From Gallaecimonas xiamenensis 3-C-1 (GTDB lineage Bacteria > Pseudomonadota > Gammaproteobacteria > Enterobacterales > Gallaecimonadaceae), in contig NZ_AMRI01000023.1 of the NCBI RefSeq assembly GCF_000299915.1, forward strand, positions 1 through 64,000: a stretch of 64,000 bases of DNA, read 5' to 3'. The notes beneath the pieces were generated by a model. That model had not been told where the DNA came from, searched no databases, and was given only the letters and a program-made list of their open reading frames with translations. The position numbers and the translations under genes are program-made. This document shows, piece after piece, positions 25,661 through 33,763 of this stretch. Positions within the stretch are counted from its first letter, which is position 1; the number at the start of each line of letters is the position of its first letter.

Positions 25661-26710
25661 TTACTGATAAATGGCCTGACCTTGGCTGGACTTGATGTCG
25701 CTGTGCCACATGGTTTCCACCATCTTCACAACGTTGTCCGGCATGGGTACGTACTCGAGCTCTGCGGCCAGGTTGTCACCTTTGGCATAGCCCCACTCGA
25801 AGAACTTCAGCACTTCTTTGGCGGTGTCGACGTTGGCCTGGTCCTTGTGCATCAGGATGAAGGTGGCGGCAGTCATGGGCCAGGAAGTGGCACCGGGCTG
25901 GTCGTTGAGCATCAGCTTGAAGCCAGGAGCATTGGCCCAGTCGGCGTTGGCAGCAGCAGCCTGGAAGGCAGCCATGGTAGGCGCAACGAAGGCACCGGAC
26001 TTGTTCTGCATCTGGGTGTAAGTCAGGTTGCTGGACTTGGCGTAGGCGAATTCAACGTAGCCGATAGCACCCTTGGTGCGCTTGACGAAGTTGGCAACGC
26101 CGGCGTTGCCCTTGCCACCCAGCTGGTGGGCGTCTTTGGGCCAGGCCACTTCTTTGCCAACACCCACTTGGCCTTGCCAGTCGCTGGAGACGCGGGCCAG
26201 GTAGTCGGTGAAGTTGTAGGTGGTACCGGAACCGTCAGAGCGGTGCACGGCGTAAATGGGGCTGTGGGGCAGCTTGACACCAGGGTTGAGGCCGGCGATG
26301 GCGGCGTCGTCCCAGTATTTGACTTTGCCCAGGTAGATATCGGCCAGCACGGTGCCGGACAGTTTCAGCTCGCCGGGCTTGATGCCGGGGACGTTGATGA
26401 CGGCGACAATGGAGCCCATCACGGCCGGGAATTGCACCAGGCCTTCTTTATCCAGTTGGGCTTTGTCCAGGGGGGCGTCGGAGGCGCCGAAATCCACGGT
26501 GTTGGCGATGATTTGCTTGATACCACCACCAGAGCCGATGGCCTGGTAGTTCAATTTGACACCGGTTTCCTTGTTGTATTGCTCGGCCCATTTGGCGTAA
26601 ACGGGATAGGGGAAGGTTGCACCAGCACCGTTGATCACAGTGTCAGCCAGCACAGAGCCGGAACCCATAACAGCGCAGCTCAGTACTACACCTTTAAGCA
26701 ACTTGTTCAT
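25661..26710 (-). CDS. pstS: Phosphate-binding periplasmic protein PstS
   Basis: The 349-residue protein has a cleavable signal (residues 1-22, ending VLA) and the PstS pattern: NGAGATFPYPVYAKWAEQYN, GSGGGIKQIIANTVDFGASDAPL, and HRSDGSGTTYNFTDYLA, which contributes phosphate ligands. It captures phosphate in the periplasm for PstCAB. It is first in the operon, behind a strong multi-repeat Pho box. The length is normal for the family. Confidence 0.95.
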   Translation of the reverse strand: MNKLLKGVVLSCAVMGSGSVLADTVINGAGATFPYPVYAKWAEQYNKETGVKLNYQAIGSGGGIKQIIANTVDFGASDAPLDKAQLDKEGLVQFPAVMGSIVAVINVPGIKPGELKLSGTVLADIYLGKVKYWDDAAIAGLNPGVKLPHSPIYAVHRSDGSGTTYNFTDYLARVSSDWQGQVGVGKEVAWPKDAHQLGGKGNAGVANFVKRTKGAIGYVEFAYAKSSNLTYTQMQNKSGAFVAPTMAAFQAAAANADWANAPGFKLMLNDQPGATSWPMTAATFILMHKDQANVDTAKEVLKFFEWGYAKGDNLAAELEYVPMPDNVVKMVETMWHSDIKSSQGQAIYQ

Positions 26711-26782
26711 GCCGAAATCCTAAAACCAGTTTATGGAGGGGCTTCAAGGCCCTTTAGGTCGACACGGATTAAAACACCCCAA

Positions 26783-26825
26783 TATGACGGTCTTGTGACA
26801 CTTTAAAGACAGGCTGTTGACTATG
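26783..26825 (-). promoter_or_regulatory. Pho box with four 11-bp repeats upstream of pstS
   Basis: On the minus strand GTC occurs at exact 11-base steps (plus-strand GAC at 26786, 26797, 26808 and 26819) within AGTCA, TGTCT, TGTCA and CGTCA. This is the PhoB direct-repeat pattern (CTGTCAT units every 11 bp). Four in-phase repeats would bind two PhoB dimers. They lie about 75-115 bases upstream of the pstS ATG, on the side expected for activation. Confidence 0.8.
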
Positions 26826-26847
26826 AGACAAGTCCATGGCAGGCAAC

Positions 26848-26872
26848 AAAAAAGGGCCTTTTAGGCCCTTTT
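26848..26872 (-). terminator. Rho-independent terminator of the 40-residue ORF
   Basis: On the minus strand the stem AAAAGGGCC / GGCCCTTTT with a 5-base loop runs into T6. It begins 11 bases after the stop of the short ORF and ends that transcript before the Pho box of pstS. Confidence 0.8.
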
Positions 26873-26883
26873 CTCGGATGTTG

Positions 26884-27006
26884 TCAGCGCTTCTTTACCG
26901 GGGCCTTGGCCCAGTTCTGGGGATAAAGGAACAACGGCAGGCTTTGCTGCTGGCCTTTATGGAAGGGAAACACACCCGGGTTGGTAAAAGGAAAAACGAT
27001 CTTCAT
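26884..27006 (-). CDS. 40-residue small protein under HexR-type operators
   Basis: A short ORF of 40 residues starts MKIVFPFTNPGVFPF and ends WAKAPVKKR. A good ribosome site (AGGAG) lies 6 bases before the ATG, and a terminator follows 11 bases after the stop. The peptide is rich in Pro, Phe, Gln and basic residues, with no membrane span or Cys. Two matched HexR-type operators lie 140-207 bases upstream, so the transcript is short (about 250-350 nt) and apparently dedicated to this ORF. I know no family for it. It may act as a small regulatory protein, or the RNA itself may also act, as in SgrS/SgrT. Confidence 0.6.
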   Translation of the reverse strand: MKIVFPFTNPGVFPFHKGQQQSLPLFLYPQNWAKAPVKKR

Positions 27007-27144
27007 CACAGGCTCCTAAGTGGTGATCCAGGCTTCTCGGCACTTGCCCTGACGGGCGCCTGATCTCGGTTCCTTGGAGATACCTTCCCCCATCCTTGGA
27101 GTAAGCACGAGGAGCTTTTTAAGCTCAGGGCCAGTATGGCAGCA

Positions 27145-27161
27145 ATGTAATTAAATTACAA
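27145..27161 (-). promoter_or_regulatory. HexR-type operator, proximal copy
   Basis: TGTAATTAAATTACA (core 27146-27160) matches the HexR consensus known from Shewanella, TGTAATWWWATTACA, at every position. HexR is the RpiR-family regulator of central sugar metabolism that responds to KDPG. The core is the exact reverse complement of the distal copy, and the two centres are 52 bp apart. Confidence 0.65.
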
Positions 27162-27196
27162 ACAAGCACCCTAAAAACAGCTTTAATGGCCGATTA

Positions 27197-27213
27197 GTGT
27201 AATTTAATTACAA
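27197..27213 (-). promoter_or_regulatory. HexR-type operator, distal copy
   Basis: TGTAATTTAATTACA (core 27198-27212) also fits the HexR consensus in full. It lies 52 bp, about five helical turns, from the proximal copy, so two bound dimers would sit on the same DNA face. It is just after the terminator of the M17 peptidase gene, so the pair can only serve the short ORF on this strand or an unrecognised plus-strand RNA. Confidence 0.65.
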
Positions 27214-27224
27214 TTACGCGCAGT

Positions 27225-27249
27225 AAAAAGCCCACCGGAAGGTGGGCTT
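27225..27249 (-). terminator. Rho-independent terminator of the M17 peptidase gene
   Basis: On the minus strand the 9-bp stem AAGCCCACC / GGTGGGCTT with a 4-base loop leads into T5. It starts 8 bases after the peptidase stop codon. Confidence 0.9.
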
Positions 27250-27256
27250 GAAAGGC

Positions 27257-28798
27257 TTAGAGCAGGTAGCTGGCCGCCAGGGTAATGACCGGGGCCGCCG
27301 AAGGCGAACCGTGCTGCCAGTCGCCACCTTCAACGCCGCTACCGGCGATATCCAGGTGGGCGTAGGGGATAGGCTGGTCGCTGTCCAGGCCGTGCTTGTC
27401 CAGGCCTGCCGCCAGGTCCAGGAAGGCCATGGGGAACTGGTGGCCACGGGCAGTGACAGAGGAACCGGCGTTGTTGCAGCTCAGCACATCGTCGGCACGG
27501 GTACGGGGAGCGATAAAGGCGTAGTCTTCCCGGCGTACCCGGGAGATGTCGGCCGGGTCGCCGTATTGGTCACCCAGGGTGGCCAGGGTACGGCCGATCT
27601 GCAACTGACGGGCCGGGCCGTTTTCCACCACGGCGGTGTAGGGGCCCAGGGCCCGGGCGGCATGGCCGGTCAGGGTGGCGATGGAGAAGATCTCCGGCTC
27701 CACCGCGTTCTTGGCGTCTTCGCGCAGGTGGGACAGCAGATCGGCCAGCACCAGGCGGCCTTCGGCGTCGGTGTTACCGATACGCACCCGCACCCCGGCG
27801 TGGCTGGTGATGATCTCGTCGGCCACAAAGCTGTCGGACCCGATGGAGTTGCGCACCGCGCCAATTTCGGCGATGGCCTTGAGGCCCTTGGGCTGCAGTT
27901 CGGCCAGGGTCTTCATAAAGCCGGCCACGGCAGCGGCGCCGCCTTTGTCACGGCTCATACCGGCCATATGGCCACCCACTTTCAGATCGGCACCGCCGGT
28001 GTCGTAGGTCAGGCCCTTGCCGGCAAACAGCAGGGTCTTCTCTATCTCCCCTTCCCCCTGGTATTCCAGGCGGATAACGCAGGGCACGTGGCGCTCCACC
28101 ACCAGGCTGGCACGGGCCACCGCCATCAGCAGCGGGTAGTCGCGCTTGAGGGTGTCGGTGTCACGGAGCACGGAAACCTTGACCGGGCTGCCGGCAAAGA
28201 GCTTCTCGCAGTATTCGGCAAACTTCAGGGGCGCCATGCGCTCCGGCTCGGTGCCGCACAGATCGCGGCCGGCACGGCGGCCCGCTTCGATGGCGGCGGC
28301 GGCGTCCAGATCCAAGGACTCGGACAACACACCCACCAGGGAGACCGGCTCAACCTCGGCTTCGCCCAGGGCCTCGCGGGCTTCCAGGGGCTGCCAGAGC
28401 CCTTGCCAGAAGCCCAGCAGGGCCACCAGTTCGGCCTGGGCATAACGCTCGTCGTCCGGCACGCCGGCAACCAGCAGCAGCGGCTGGGTAACGCCGGCGT
28501 CGCGGGCCAGCACAGCGGCTTTTTTACCGGCGTCGTAGAAGCGGCGCACGTCGTCGTAGTCGCGCAGCAGCGGGCCTGTGGCACTGGCCACCAGGCGGCC
28601 GCCGGGCAGGCCTTGGCCGGGCACCAACAGGCAGCCGCCGGCCAGGCGGGCATCCAATCGCCCGTAGTCGGCCAGCAGCTCAGCCACAGGGGCCGGCAGC
28701 TGGGCCTTGGGGCCTTGGATCAGAATAAGGGCATCATATTGGCCACTCTCGATGGCGGCCTTGAGATCGGTTTCACGTTGCGGTTGGGCAAAGGCCAT
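27257..28798 (-). CDS. M17 family leucyl aminopeptidase
   Basis: The 513-residue protein has the M17 catalytic domain in its C-terminal half: GKGLTYDTGGADLKVGGHMAGM (metal/substrate Lys and Asp), SRDKGGAAAV, and the family signature NTDAEGRLVLAD with metal-binding Asp and Glu and catalytic Arg. The N-terminal domain (about 1-170) is divergent from PepA and PepB. It removes N-terminal residues from peptides in the cytosol using two metal ions, usually as a hexamer. It is monocistronic with its own terminator. Whether it is PepA itself or the divergent M17 branch cannot be settled here. Confidence 0.9.
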   Translation of the reverse strand: MAFAQPQRETDLKAAIESGQYDALILIQGPKAQLPAPVAELLADYGRLDARLAGGCLLVPGQGLPGGRLVASATGPLLRDYDDVRRFYDAGKKAAVLARDAGVTQPLLLVAGVPDDERYAQAELVALLGFWQGLWQPLEAREALGEAEVEPVSLVGVLSESLDLDAAAAIEAGRRAGRDLCGTEPERMAPLKFAEYCEKLFAGSPVKVSVLRDTDTLKRDYPLLMAVARASLVVERHVPCVIRLEYQGEGEIEKTLLFAGKGLTYDTGGADLKVGGHMAGMSRDKGGAAAVAGFMKTLAELQPKGLKAIAEIGAVRNSIGSDSFVADEIITSHAGVRVRIGNTDAEGRLVLADLLSHLREDAKNAVEPEIFSIATLTGHAARALGPYTAVVENGPARQLQIGRTLATLGDQYGDPADISRVRREDYAFIAPRTRADDVLSCNNAGSSVTARGHQFPMAFLDLAAGLDKHGLDSDQPIPYAHLDIAGSGVEGGDWQHGSPSAAPVITLAASYLL

Positions 28799-28860
28799 AG
28801 CAGGGTCCTGTTGCAGACATCAAAGGCACCATTCTAGGCCAGGGCGATGGGCCAACCAAG

Positions 28861-30309
28861 TCACAGTCTTGTGACGGCCACCTTACGGACTGTCAACTTA
28901 AGGCCACCCCAGGCCAGCAACCCCAGGCCCAGCGCCAGGGCCACCAGCCAGGCCAGCTGCCCTTGCAGGCCTTTTTGCAACAACGAACCTATGGCCACCA
29001 GGGCCAAGAGGCCGCTGCTCCACCAGAGCCAGGCCACCCGCTTACGGCCCTGCCCTTTGGCCAGGGGCCAGAGCACGGGGGCCAGGGTGGCTATCCAGAA
29101 GATCCAGGGAAAGGCCCCGTAACGCAGGGCACTGTCCATGGGCAGGTAACGACCGGCCAGCAACAGGGCCAGAGTGCCAAGGGGCAGGCTGCCTGCCAGC
29201 ACCAGGCCCTGGCGGTTCCAGCGGTAAAGGGCCGAGCCCGGCACCAGCCGCCCTTGGGCCCTTAAGGCGCCACCAAAGAGCATGGCCAGGGTGCCCAGCC
29301 CCAACAGGCTGAACAGCCAGAGAATGGCCTGACCGCCGAAATGGCCATAGTGCAGGGCCGTAAAGCTGTCGAAGACCAGCCGGGCCGGGCCCATGTTGTC
29401 CTGGGTGAGGCTTTCCAGAGGGGTATCGGTACCGGGCACAAAGCGCAGCTCCTGGCTCTCTATCAGCTCGCGGCCCCGGCTGGCAGCGGTGATAACCTGC
29501 TGGGCCTGGTCCTGCCAGGGGGCTATGGTCAGCCGGTTGGGCTGGGCCCCCAGCAGCTGCTGGCTTTGGGCCAGCAGTATCGAGGGCGGCAATTGCCCCT
29601 GGGCCAGGGGCAGGCCCGTGGCCTTGGGTACCTGGGGAAAACCCATGTCCGCCAGAATGGCGCTCCTGTCCCCCTGGTAGGGGCCTAGCAATAACAGGGC
29701 CTGGTAGAACACCAGCAGGCAGAAGGCTGCCCCGGTAAGGGCATACATCAGCAGATAAGGCAGGGTCGCCACCCCTACCAGCTTGTGCAAATCGAGCCAC
29801 CTGTCCTTACCGGACTGCCCCCGGTACTGCTGCCATTGGCGCTTGAGGTTGGGCCAATGAACCACCAGGCCGTTCATCAGCAGCACCAGCATCAACAGCG
29901 CCACCAGGCCCGCCAGGTAAATGCCCATGGGCAGGGACAGGGCATAGTGCACTTCCAGCAAGGCCCGGCCGGCGCTGCCGTGTACGGCGTCTGCCACCAA
30001 GGTGCCGTCGGCCAGTACCGCCTGGTATCCCTTGCCGGCCGATACCAGCAGCGGAAAACCCTGGCCTTCGGCCGGATAGAAACTCAGGTTGCCCCCTGCC
30101 ACCAGGGTGCCGTCCTCTTCCAGGCGCTGGGCGGCTTGGTCCATGGCCTGGCCCAGGCTCAGCTGCGGCGCCCTGGCAAACTCCCATTGGTTGAGGGCGT
30201 CATGGAAGAAAAGCACTATGCCGGTAAAGACGATCACCGCCAGGGGCGGGGTGATCAGTACCCCCAGCCAGTTGTGGACCCGAGTCCAGTCGCGCCGCTG
30301 CAGCTTCAC
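28861..30309 (-). CDS. PepSY-associated TM helix protein, iron-uptake type
   Basis: The protein has about 482 residues from a GTG start that overlaps the preceding stop (GTGA). It begins KLQRRDWTRVHNWLGVLITPPLAVIVFTGIVLFFHDAL, the typical first helix of PepSY_TM proteins. Further helices lie near residues 135-160, 190-220 and 330-480, with periplasmic PepSY-like regions between. Such proteins are found beside siderophore receptors and are thought to take part in ferric-siderophore reduction or iron uptake. It is the third gene of a unit behind a Fur box. The fuller ORF reading upstream is in another gene's territory and is not used. Confidence 0.8.
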   Translation of the reverse strand: MKLQRRDWTRVHNWLGVLITPPLAVIVFTGIVLFFHDALNQWEFARAPQLSLGQAMDQAAQRLEEDGTLVAGGNLSFYPAEGQGFPLLVSAGKGYQAVLADGTLVADAVHGSAGRALLEVHYALSLPMGIYLAGLVALLMLVLLMNGLVVHWPNLKRQWQQYRGQSGKDRWLDLHKLVGVATLPYLLMYALTGAAFCLLVFYQALLLLGPYQGDRSAILADMGFPQVPKATGLPLAQGQLPPSILLAQSQQLLGAQPNRLTIAPWQDQAQQVITAASRGRELIESQELRFVPGTDTPLESLTQDNMGPARLVFDSFTALHYGHFGGQAILWLFSLLGLGTLAMLFGGALRAQGRLVPGSALYRWNRQGLVLAGSLPLGTLALLLAGRYLPMDSALRYGAFPWIFWIATLAPVLWPLAKGQGRKRVAWLWWSSGLLALVAIGSLLQKGLQGQLAWLVALALGLGLLAWGGLKLTVRKVAVTRL

Positions 30310-30554
30310 CAAAACACTCCATTGACCAGCACCGACACCACCAGTACCAGGCCCCAGGATCGCAGTCCCTGGCGCAACCGGCGGCTGTCGCAAAGCATAA
30401 ACATCACCACCATGGCCCAAAGGGGCATGGCCGCCAGCACTATGCCGGCCAATTTGCTGCCGCTGTCCAGGGGCATCAGCAGGAACCAATTCATGGCCAG
30501 GGACAGGGAAATAAGGCCTCCCAACACCAGGCTGACCGCCAATCGCACTTTCAT
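30306..30554 (-). CDS. Small membrane protein in Fur-boxed PepSY operon
   Basis: The 82-residue protein has two or three hydrophobic helices (KVRLAVSLVLGGLISLSLAMNWFLLMPL, IVLAAMPLWAMVVMFML, SWGLVLVVSVLV). Position and size recall the DUF3649-type proteins that accompany PepSY_TM iron-uptake proteins. The start at 30554 overlaps the previous stop as ATGA, and its own stop overlaps the PepSY GTG start. Function unknown; probably a membrane partner of the PepSY protein. Confidence 0.75.
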   Translation of the reverse strand: MKVRLAVSLVLGGLISLSLAMNWFLLMPLDSGSKLAGIVLAAMPLWAMVVMFMLCDSRRLRQGLRSWGLVLVVSVLVNGVFW

Positions 30555-30754
30555 CGGCCACGGCTCCCCAACAGCAAGGGCCAGAGCAAGGCTCCAGCCA
30601 TGGCACCGCTCAGGGCAATCACCCACTGGGCGCTGTCCTGGGCCATTTGGCCCACCGCCACCACCACCAGGGCGACCAGCACCACTGTCAGCCAAAAGTG
30701 ACGGCGCCAGCGCCAGGCGGCCAGCATCAGCATCCCTGTCCCTAATCCCAACAT
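30551..30754 (-). CDS. 67-residue membrane protein, first gene of Fur-boxed operon
   Basis: The 67-residue protein has two hydrophobic helices (LGLGTGMLMLAAW; FWLTVVLVALVVVAVGQMAQ, WVIALSGAMAGALLWPLLL). It resembles the short DUF3325-like proteins found with PepSY/DUF3649 pairs, though it is shorter than usual. A Fur box lies 14-33 bases before the ATG. The stop overlaps the next start as ATGA. It is probably an inner-membrane partner in iron uptake. Confidence 0.7.
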   Translation of the reverse strand: MLGLGTGMLMLAAWRWRRHFWLTVVLVALVVVAVGQMAQDSAQWVIALSGAMAGALLWPLLLGSRGR

Positions 30755-30767
30755 AGAACCCCCAAGT

Positions 30768-30787
30768 GCGAATTATTCTCATTATAA
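30768..30787 (-). promoter_or_regulatory. Fur box of the PepSY operon
   Basis: GCGAATTATTCTCATTATAA on the plus strand (minus strand TTATAATGAGAATAATTCGC) matches the Fur repeat pattern of NATWAT hexamers, with ATAATGAGAATAATT as a clear core. It sits immediately upstream of the first small membrane gene, so iron should repress the whole three-gene unit. Confidence 0.7.
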
Positions 30788-30818
30788 GGAGGTGAGTCGG
30801 CCAGGCAAGGGCCGGTAT

Positions 30819-31859
30819 CTAGAAAGGCAGTTTCAGTTGGCTGGCCTGGCGCGCCTCGGCCAGGCCCACGAACAGCCCTACCAGCCGCACCCCCCTGCCC
30901 TGGCCCCGCTCATAGGCACCGGCCAGCAAGGCGTCGAACAGGCTGGGATCCAGGGCGCTGCTGCCGTGTTCCATGGTGGTCTGGGTGAAATCGTTGAACT
31001 TGAGCTTGACCCCCAACTTGCCGATATCCCGCGCGCCAAGGCGGCGGGCCAGCTCAGGTTGCAACTGTTCGGCCACCTCCCTGACCTGCTCTAGGTCCAG
31101 CAGATCCTTGGGCAAAGTGGTCTCCACCCCCACCGATTTGCGCTCGCGGCTGGCTTCCACCGGCCTGTCGTCCCGGCCAAAGGCCCGCTCATAGAGGGCG
31201 CCGCCGAATTTGCCCAACCGCTCGTAAAGCCAGGCGGCGTCCTTTTGTTGTACATCCTGGCAGCTAAAGAGCCCCAAGGCCGCCAGCCTTGATTCGGTGG
31301 CCGGGCCGACCCCGGGGATCTTGCGAAGCGGCAGTTCTTTGACAAAATCCGCCACCGCCGCCGGAGTCAGCACAAAGAGGCCGTCGGGCTTGTTTTCCTC
31401 CGAGGCGATTTTGGCCAGGAACTTGTTGGGGGCCACTCCGGCCGAGGCAGTGAGCTTGAGCTCGCGAAAGATATCGGCACGGATGGCTTCGGCGATAAGG
31501 GAGGCGGAGCCCTTGAAATGGGGGCTGTCGGTCACGTCCAGGTAGGCTTCGTCCAGGGACAGGGGTTCGATACGGTCGCTGTAGCGGGCGAAAATGGCGC
31601 GGATTTGCTGGCTTACCGCCTTGTAGACCCCCATCCGCCCCGGTAGCAACACCAGTTGCGGGCACAGAAGCTGCGCCTTGTGGGTGCTCATAGCCGAGCG
31701 CACCCCAAACTTGCGGGCCTGGTAATTACAGGTGGAGATCACCCCACGCCGGTCACTGCTGCCGCCAATGGCCAGGGGCACCGATTGCAGGGCCGGGTTG
31801 TCCCGCATCTCCACGGCGGCAAAGAAGCAGTCCATGTCCACATGAATGATCTTGCGCAC
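30819..31859 (-). CDS. dinB: DNA polymerase IV
   Basis: The 346-residue Y-family polymerase starts [21 protein letters not shown], with the catalytic carboxylates in VDMDCFFA and LSLDEAYLD (SLDE motif). The thumb carries [19 protein letters not shown], and the little-finger domain follows. It ends KLPF rather than with the usual QL(S/D)LF beta-clamp motif, so clamp binding may rely on a variant sequence. It performs translesion synthesis. A LexA box lies 8 bases upstream of the start codon. Confidence 0.95.
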   Translation of the reverse strand: MRKIIHVDMDCFFAAVEMRDNPALQSVPLAIGGSSDRRGVISTCNYQARKFGVRSAMSTHKAQLLCPQLVLLPGRMGVYKAVSQQIRAIFARYSDRIEPLSLDEAYLDVTDSPHFKGSASLIAEAIRADIFRELKLTASAGVAPNKFLAKIASEENKPDGLFVLTPAAVADFVKELPLRKIPGVGPATESRLAALGLFSCQDVQQKDAAWLYERLGKFGGALYERAFGRDDRPVEASRERKSVGVETTLPKDLLDLEQVREVAEQLQPELARRLGARDIGKLGVKLKFNDFTQTTMEHGSSALDPSLFDALLAGAYERGQGRGVRLVGLFVGLAEARQASQLKLPF

Positions 31860-31866
31860 ACCAAGC

Positions 31867-31882
31867 CTGTATAAAAAAACAG
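31867..31882 (-). promoter_or_regulatory. LexA (SOS) box of dinB
   Basis: CTGTATAAAAAAACAG is a CTGT-N8-ACAG palindrome with the A/T-rich core preferred by gammaproteobacterial LexA. It lies 8-23 bases upstream of the dinB start codon, so LexA would block the promoter or leader. Confidence 0.85.
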
Positions 31883-31924
31883 TATCCTTTGCATTCTAGC
31901 GCCAGTGCACGCAAGTGCAACTAC

Positions 31925-31946
31925 AAAAAAGGCGCCTTGCGGCGCC
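31925..31946 (-). terminator. Rho-independent terminator of the CoA-transferase gene
   Basis: On the minus strand the GGCGCC / GGCGCC stem with a GCAA tetraloop leads into T6. It begins about 7 bases after the stop. Confidence 0.85.
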
Positions 31947-31952
31947 TCTTCT

Positions 31953-33455
31953 TTATTCAGCCAGCAGGCTGCGCATGCTGCCTTCGGTATTGAGGGCCTG
32001 GTGCCAAGACAAGGCCTTTTCCAGGCAATGAGGGGTGTGGCCGCCACGGGCGCAGGCTTCGGCAAAGTAGCGGTTGAGGGCCGGGCGGTACAGAGGCGCC
32101 ACGCAGTTGTCGATAATGACCCTGGCCCGCTCCCGGGGCGCCAGGCCACGCAGGTCGGCCAGGCCCTGCTCGGAGACCAGGATGTCTACGTCGTGCTCGG
32201 TGTGGTCAACATGGCTGACAAAGGGCACGAAGCTGGAAATATCGCCACCCTTGGCGATGGACTTGGTGACGAAAATCGACAGCTGGCTGTTGCGGGCAAA
32301 GTCCCCGGAGCCGCCGATGCCGTTCATCATGCGGGTACCGCAGACATGGGTGGAGTTGACGTTGCCGTAGATATCCGCTTCCAGGGCGGTATTGATGGCG
32401 ATGATACCGAGGCGGCGCACTATGCCCGGGTGGTTGGACAGCTCCTGGGGCCGCAGGATCAGACGGTTGCGGTACTTGTCCAGCTCGCGCATCACCTGCT
32501 CGTTGCGCTTGGGCGACAGGGTAATGGAGGAGCCGGAGGCAAAGGTCAGCTTGCCCGAGTCGAGCAGATCAAAGGTGGAGTCCTGTAGCACCTCGGAATA
32601 CATGGTCAGGCGATCGAAGGGGCCTTCAATCAGGCCTTCCATCACCGCGTTGGCCATGGTGCCGATACCGGCTTGCAGCGGCAGCAAAGACTCGGTGAGG
32701 CGCCCGGCGGCAATCTCTTCTTTAAAGAACTGAATAAGGTGGTCGGCAATGGCCTGGGTTTCAGCATCCGCCGGCAGCACGTTGGACGGGCTGTCCTTGC
32801 CTTCGGTGATGACGATGGCGGCGATTTTGTTGGCATCGATAGGAATATAAGGGGTGCCGATGCGGCTGTCCGGGGCCACCACCGGAATGGGCTGGCGGTT
32901 GGGGCGCATCTGGGGAATATAGATGTCGTGCAGCCCTTCGAGGCCGGCGGGGCTGGCCAGGTTGAGTTCGATGATCACCTTGTCGGCCAAAATGGCGTAA
33001 CTGGCGGAGTTACCCACCGAGGTGGTGGGCACAATGCCCCCTTCTTCGGTGATGGCGCAGGCTTCTATTACCGCTACGTCCATCTTGCCCAGCTGCTTGT
33101 TGCGCAGCAGCTCTACCGTCTCGGACAGATGCTGGTCGATGAACATCACTTCGCCGGCGTTGATGGCCTTGCGCAAGGTGTTGTCCACCTGGAAGGGCAT
33201 GCGCCGGGCCAGTACCTTGGCCTCGGTGAGCTTGGCATCCAGATCGTTGCCCAAGGAGGCGCCGGTCATCAGGGTGATGGAGAAGGGTTTTTCATGGGCC
33301 CGCTGGGCCAGGGCCGTGGGTACCGCCTTGGCTTCACCGGCACGGGTAAAGCCGCTCATGCCCACTATCATGCCGTCCTGAATAAGCTCGGCAGCCTGCT
33401 CGGCAGACATGACCAAATCCTGCCAGCCAGGCAAGCGACAACGTTGTTCTACCAT
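31953..33455 (-). CDS. Acetyl-CoA hydrolase / succinate CoA transferase family protein
   Basis: The 500-residue class I CoA transferase carries GMSGFTRAGEAKAVP near the N-terminus, GIGTMANAVMEGL (oxyanion/CoA glycine region), and the catalytic Glu context (SEVLQDSTFDLLDSG). The C-terminal HVCGTRMMNGIGGSGDFARN and FVPFVSHVDHTEHDVDILVSEQGLADLRGLAP are typical of the YgfH/ScpC-SCACT group. It should transfer CoA between succinate and acetate or propionate, in the cytosol. It is a single-gene unit diverging from the OmpK-like gene. Confidence 0.9.
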   Translation of the reverse strand: MVEQRCRLPGWQDLVMSAEQAAELIQDGMIVGMSGFTRAGEAKAVPTALAQRAHEKPFSITLMTGASLGNDLDAKLTEAKVLARRMPFQVDNTLRKAINAGEVMFIDQHLSETVELLRNKQLGKMDVAVIEACAITEEGGIVPTTSVGNSASYAILADKVIIELNLASPAGLEGLHDIYIPQMRPNRQPIPVVAPDSRIGTPYIPIDANKIAAIVITEGKDSPSNVLPADAETQAIADHLIQFFKEEIAAGRLTESLLPLQAGIGTMANAVMEGLIEGPFDRLTMYSEVLQDSTFDLLDSGKLTFASGSSITLSPKRNEQVMRELDKYRNRLILRPQELSNHPGIVRRLGIIAINTALEADIYGNVNSTHVCGTRMMNGIGGSGDFARNSQLSIFVTKSIAKGGDISSFVPFVSHVDHTEHDVDILVSEQGLADLRGLAPRERARVIIDNCVAPLYRPALNRYFAEACARGGHTPHCLEKALSWHQALNTEGSMRSLLAE

Positions 33456-33763
33456 GAGATTCCTCCACCCTGAGGGCTTGTTGTTTTTGGGATTTGGGCC
33501 CGGGGCCGGAGAGTAGGAAAGTGGTATCCGGCGTTAAGAGGGAAAAGGGGCCCTGTCCAGTGGGGTGGCAGTTTACGCCGACGTCAGAGTCAGGCAAGTC
33601 CTTGGCTCTTAACTTGTCCTTTTTTACCAGCGAACGGACGGATCCCCTGGCTGAACGGATAAAAATGCGGCCTTTGCCGGACTTTCGCCACAGGGGGCGC
33701 GAAACCGATTGCCTTTTCGGCCCCAATCACTAGACTGTGCGCCATTTTTCAGAGGAGAGATCC
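33456..33763. other. Divergent intergenic region, 308 bases
   Basis: This region lies between the divergent CoA transferase (-) and OmpK-like (+) genes. It holds no ORF I would support. I see a candidate sigma-70 promoter for the plus-strand gene (TTGCCT and TAGACT, listed separately). I find no convincing CRP, CytR or Fur site. Confidence 0.5.
33709..33736 (+). promoter_or_regulatory. Candidate sigma-70 promoter of the OmpK-like gene
   Basis: TTGCCT (33709-33714) and TAGACT (33731-33736) are 16 bases apart, each matching 4 of 6 consensus positions. A ribosome site AGAGGAG follows about 15 bases later and precedes the ATG at 33764. Plausible by position; no experimental start is known. Confidence 0.4.

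Noticed and set aside
27145..27213. HexR sites as regulators of the M17 peptidase gene
   Set aside because: They lie beyond the 3' end and terminator of that gene, so they cannot act on its promoter in the usual way.
27242..28837. Open frame of 531 codons on the plus strand
   Set aside because: Antisense to the M17 peptidase, whose catalytic motifs are complete on the minus strand.
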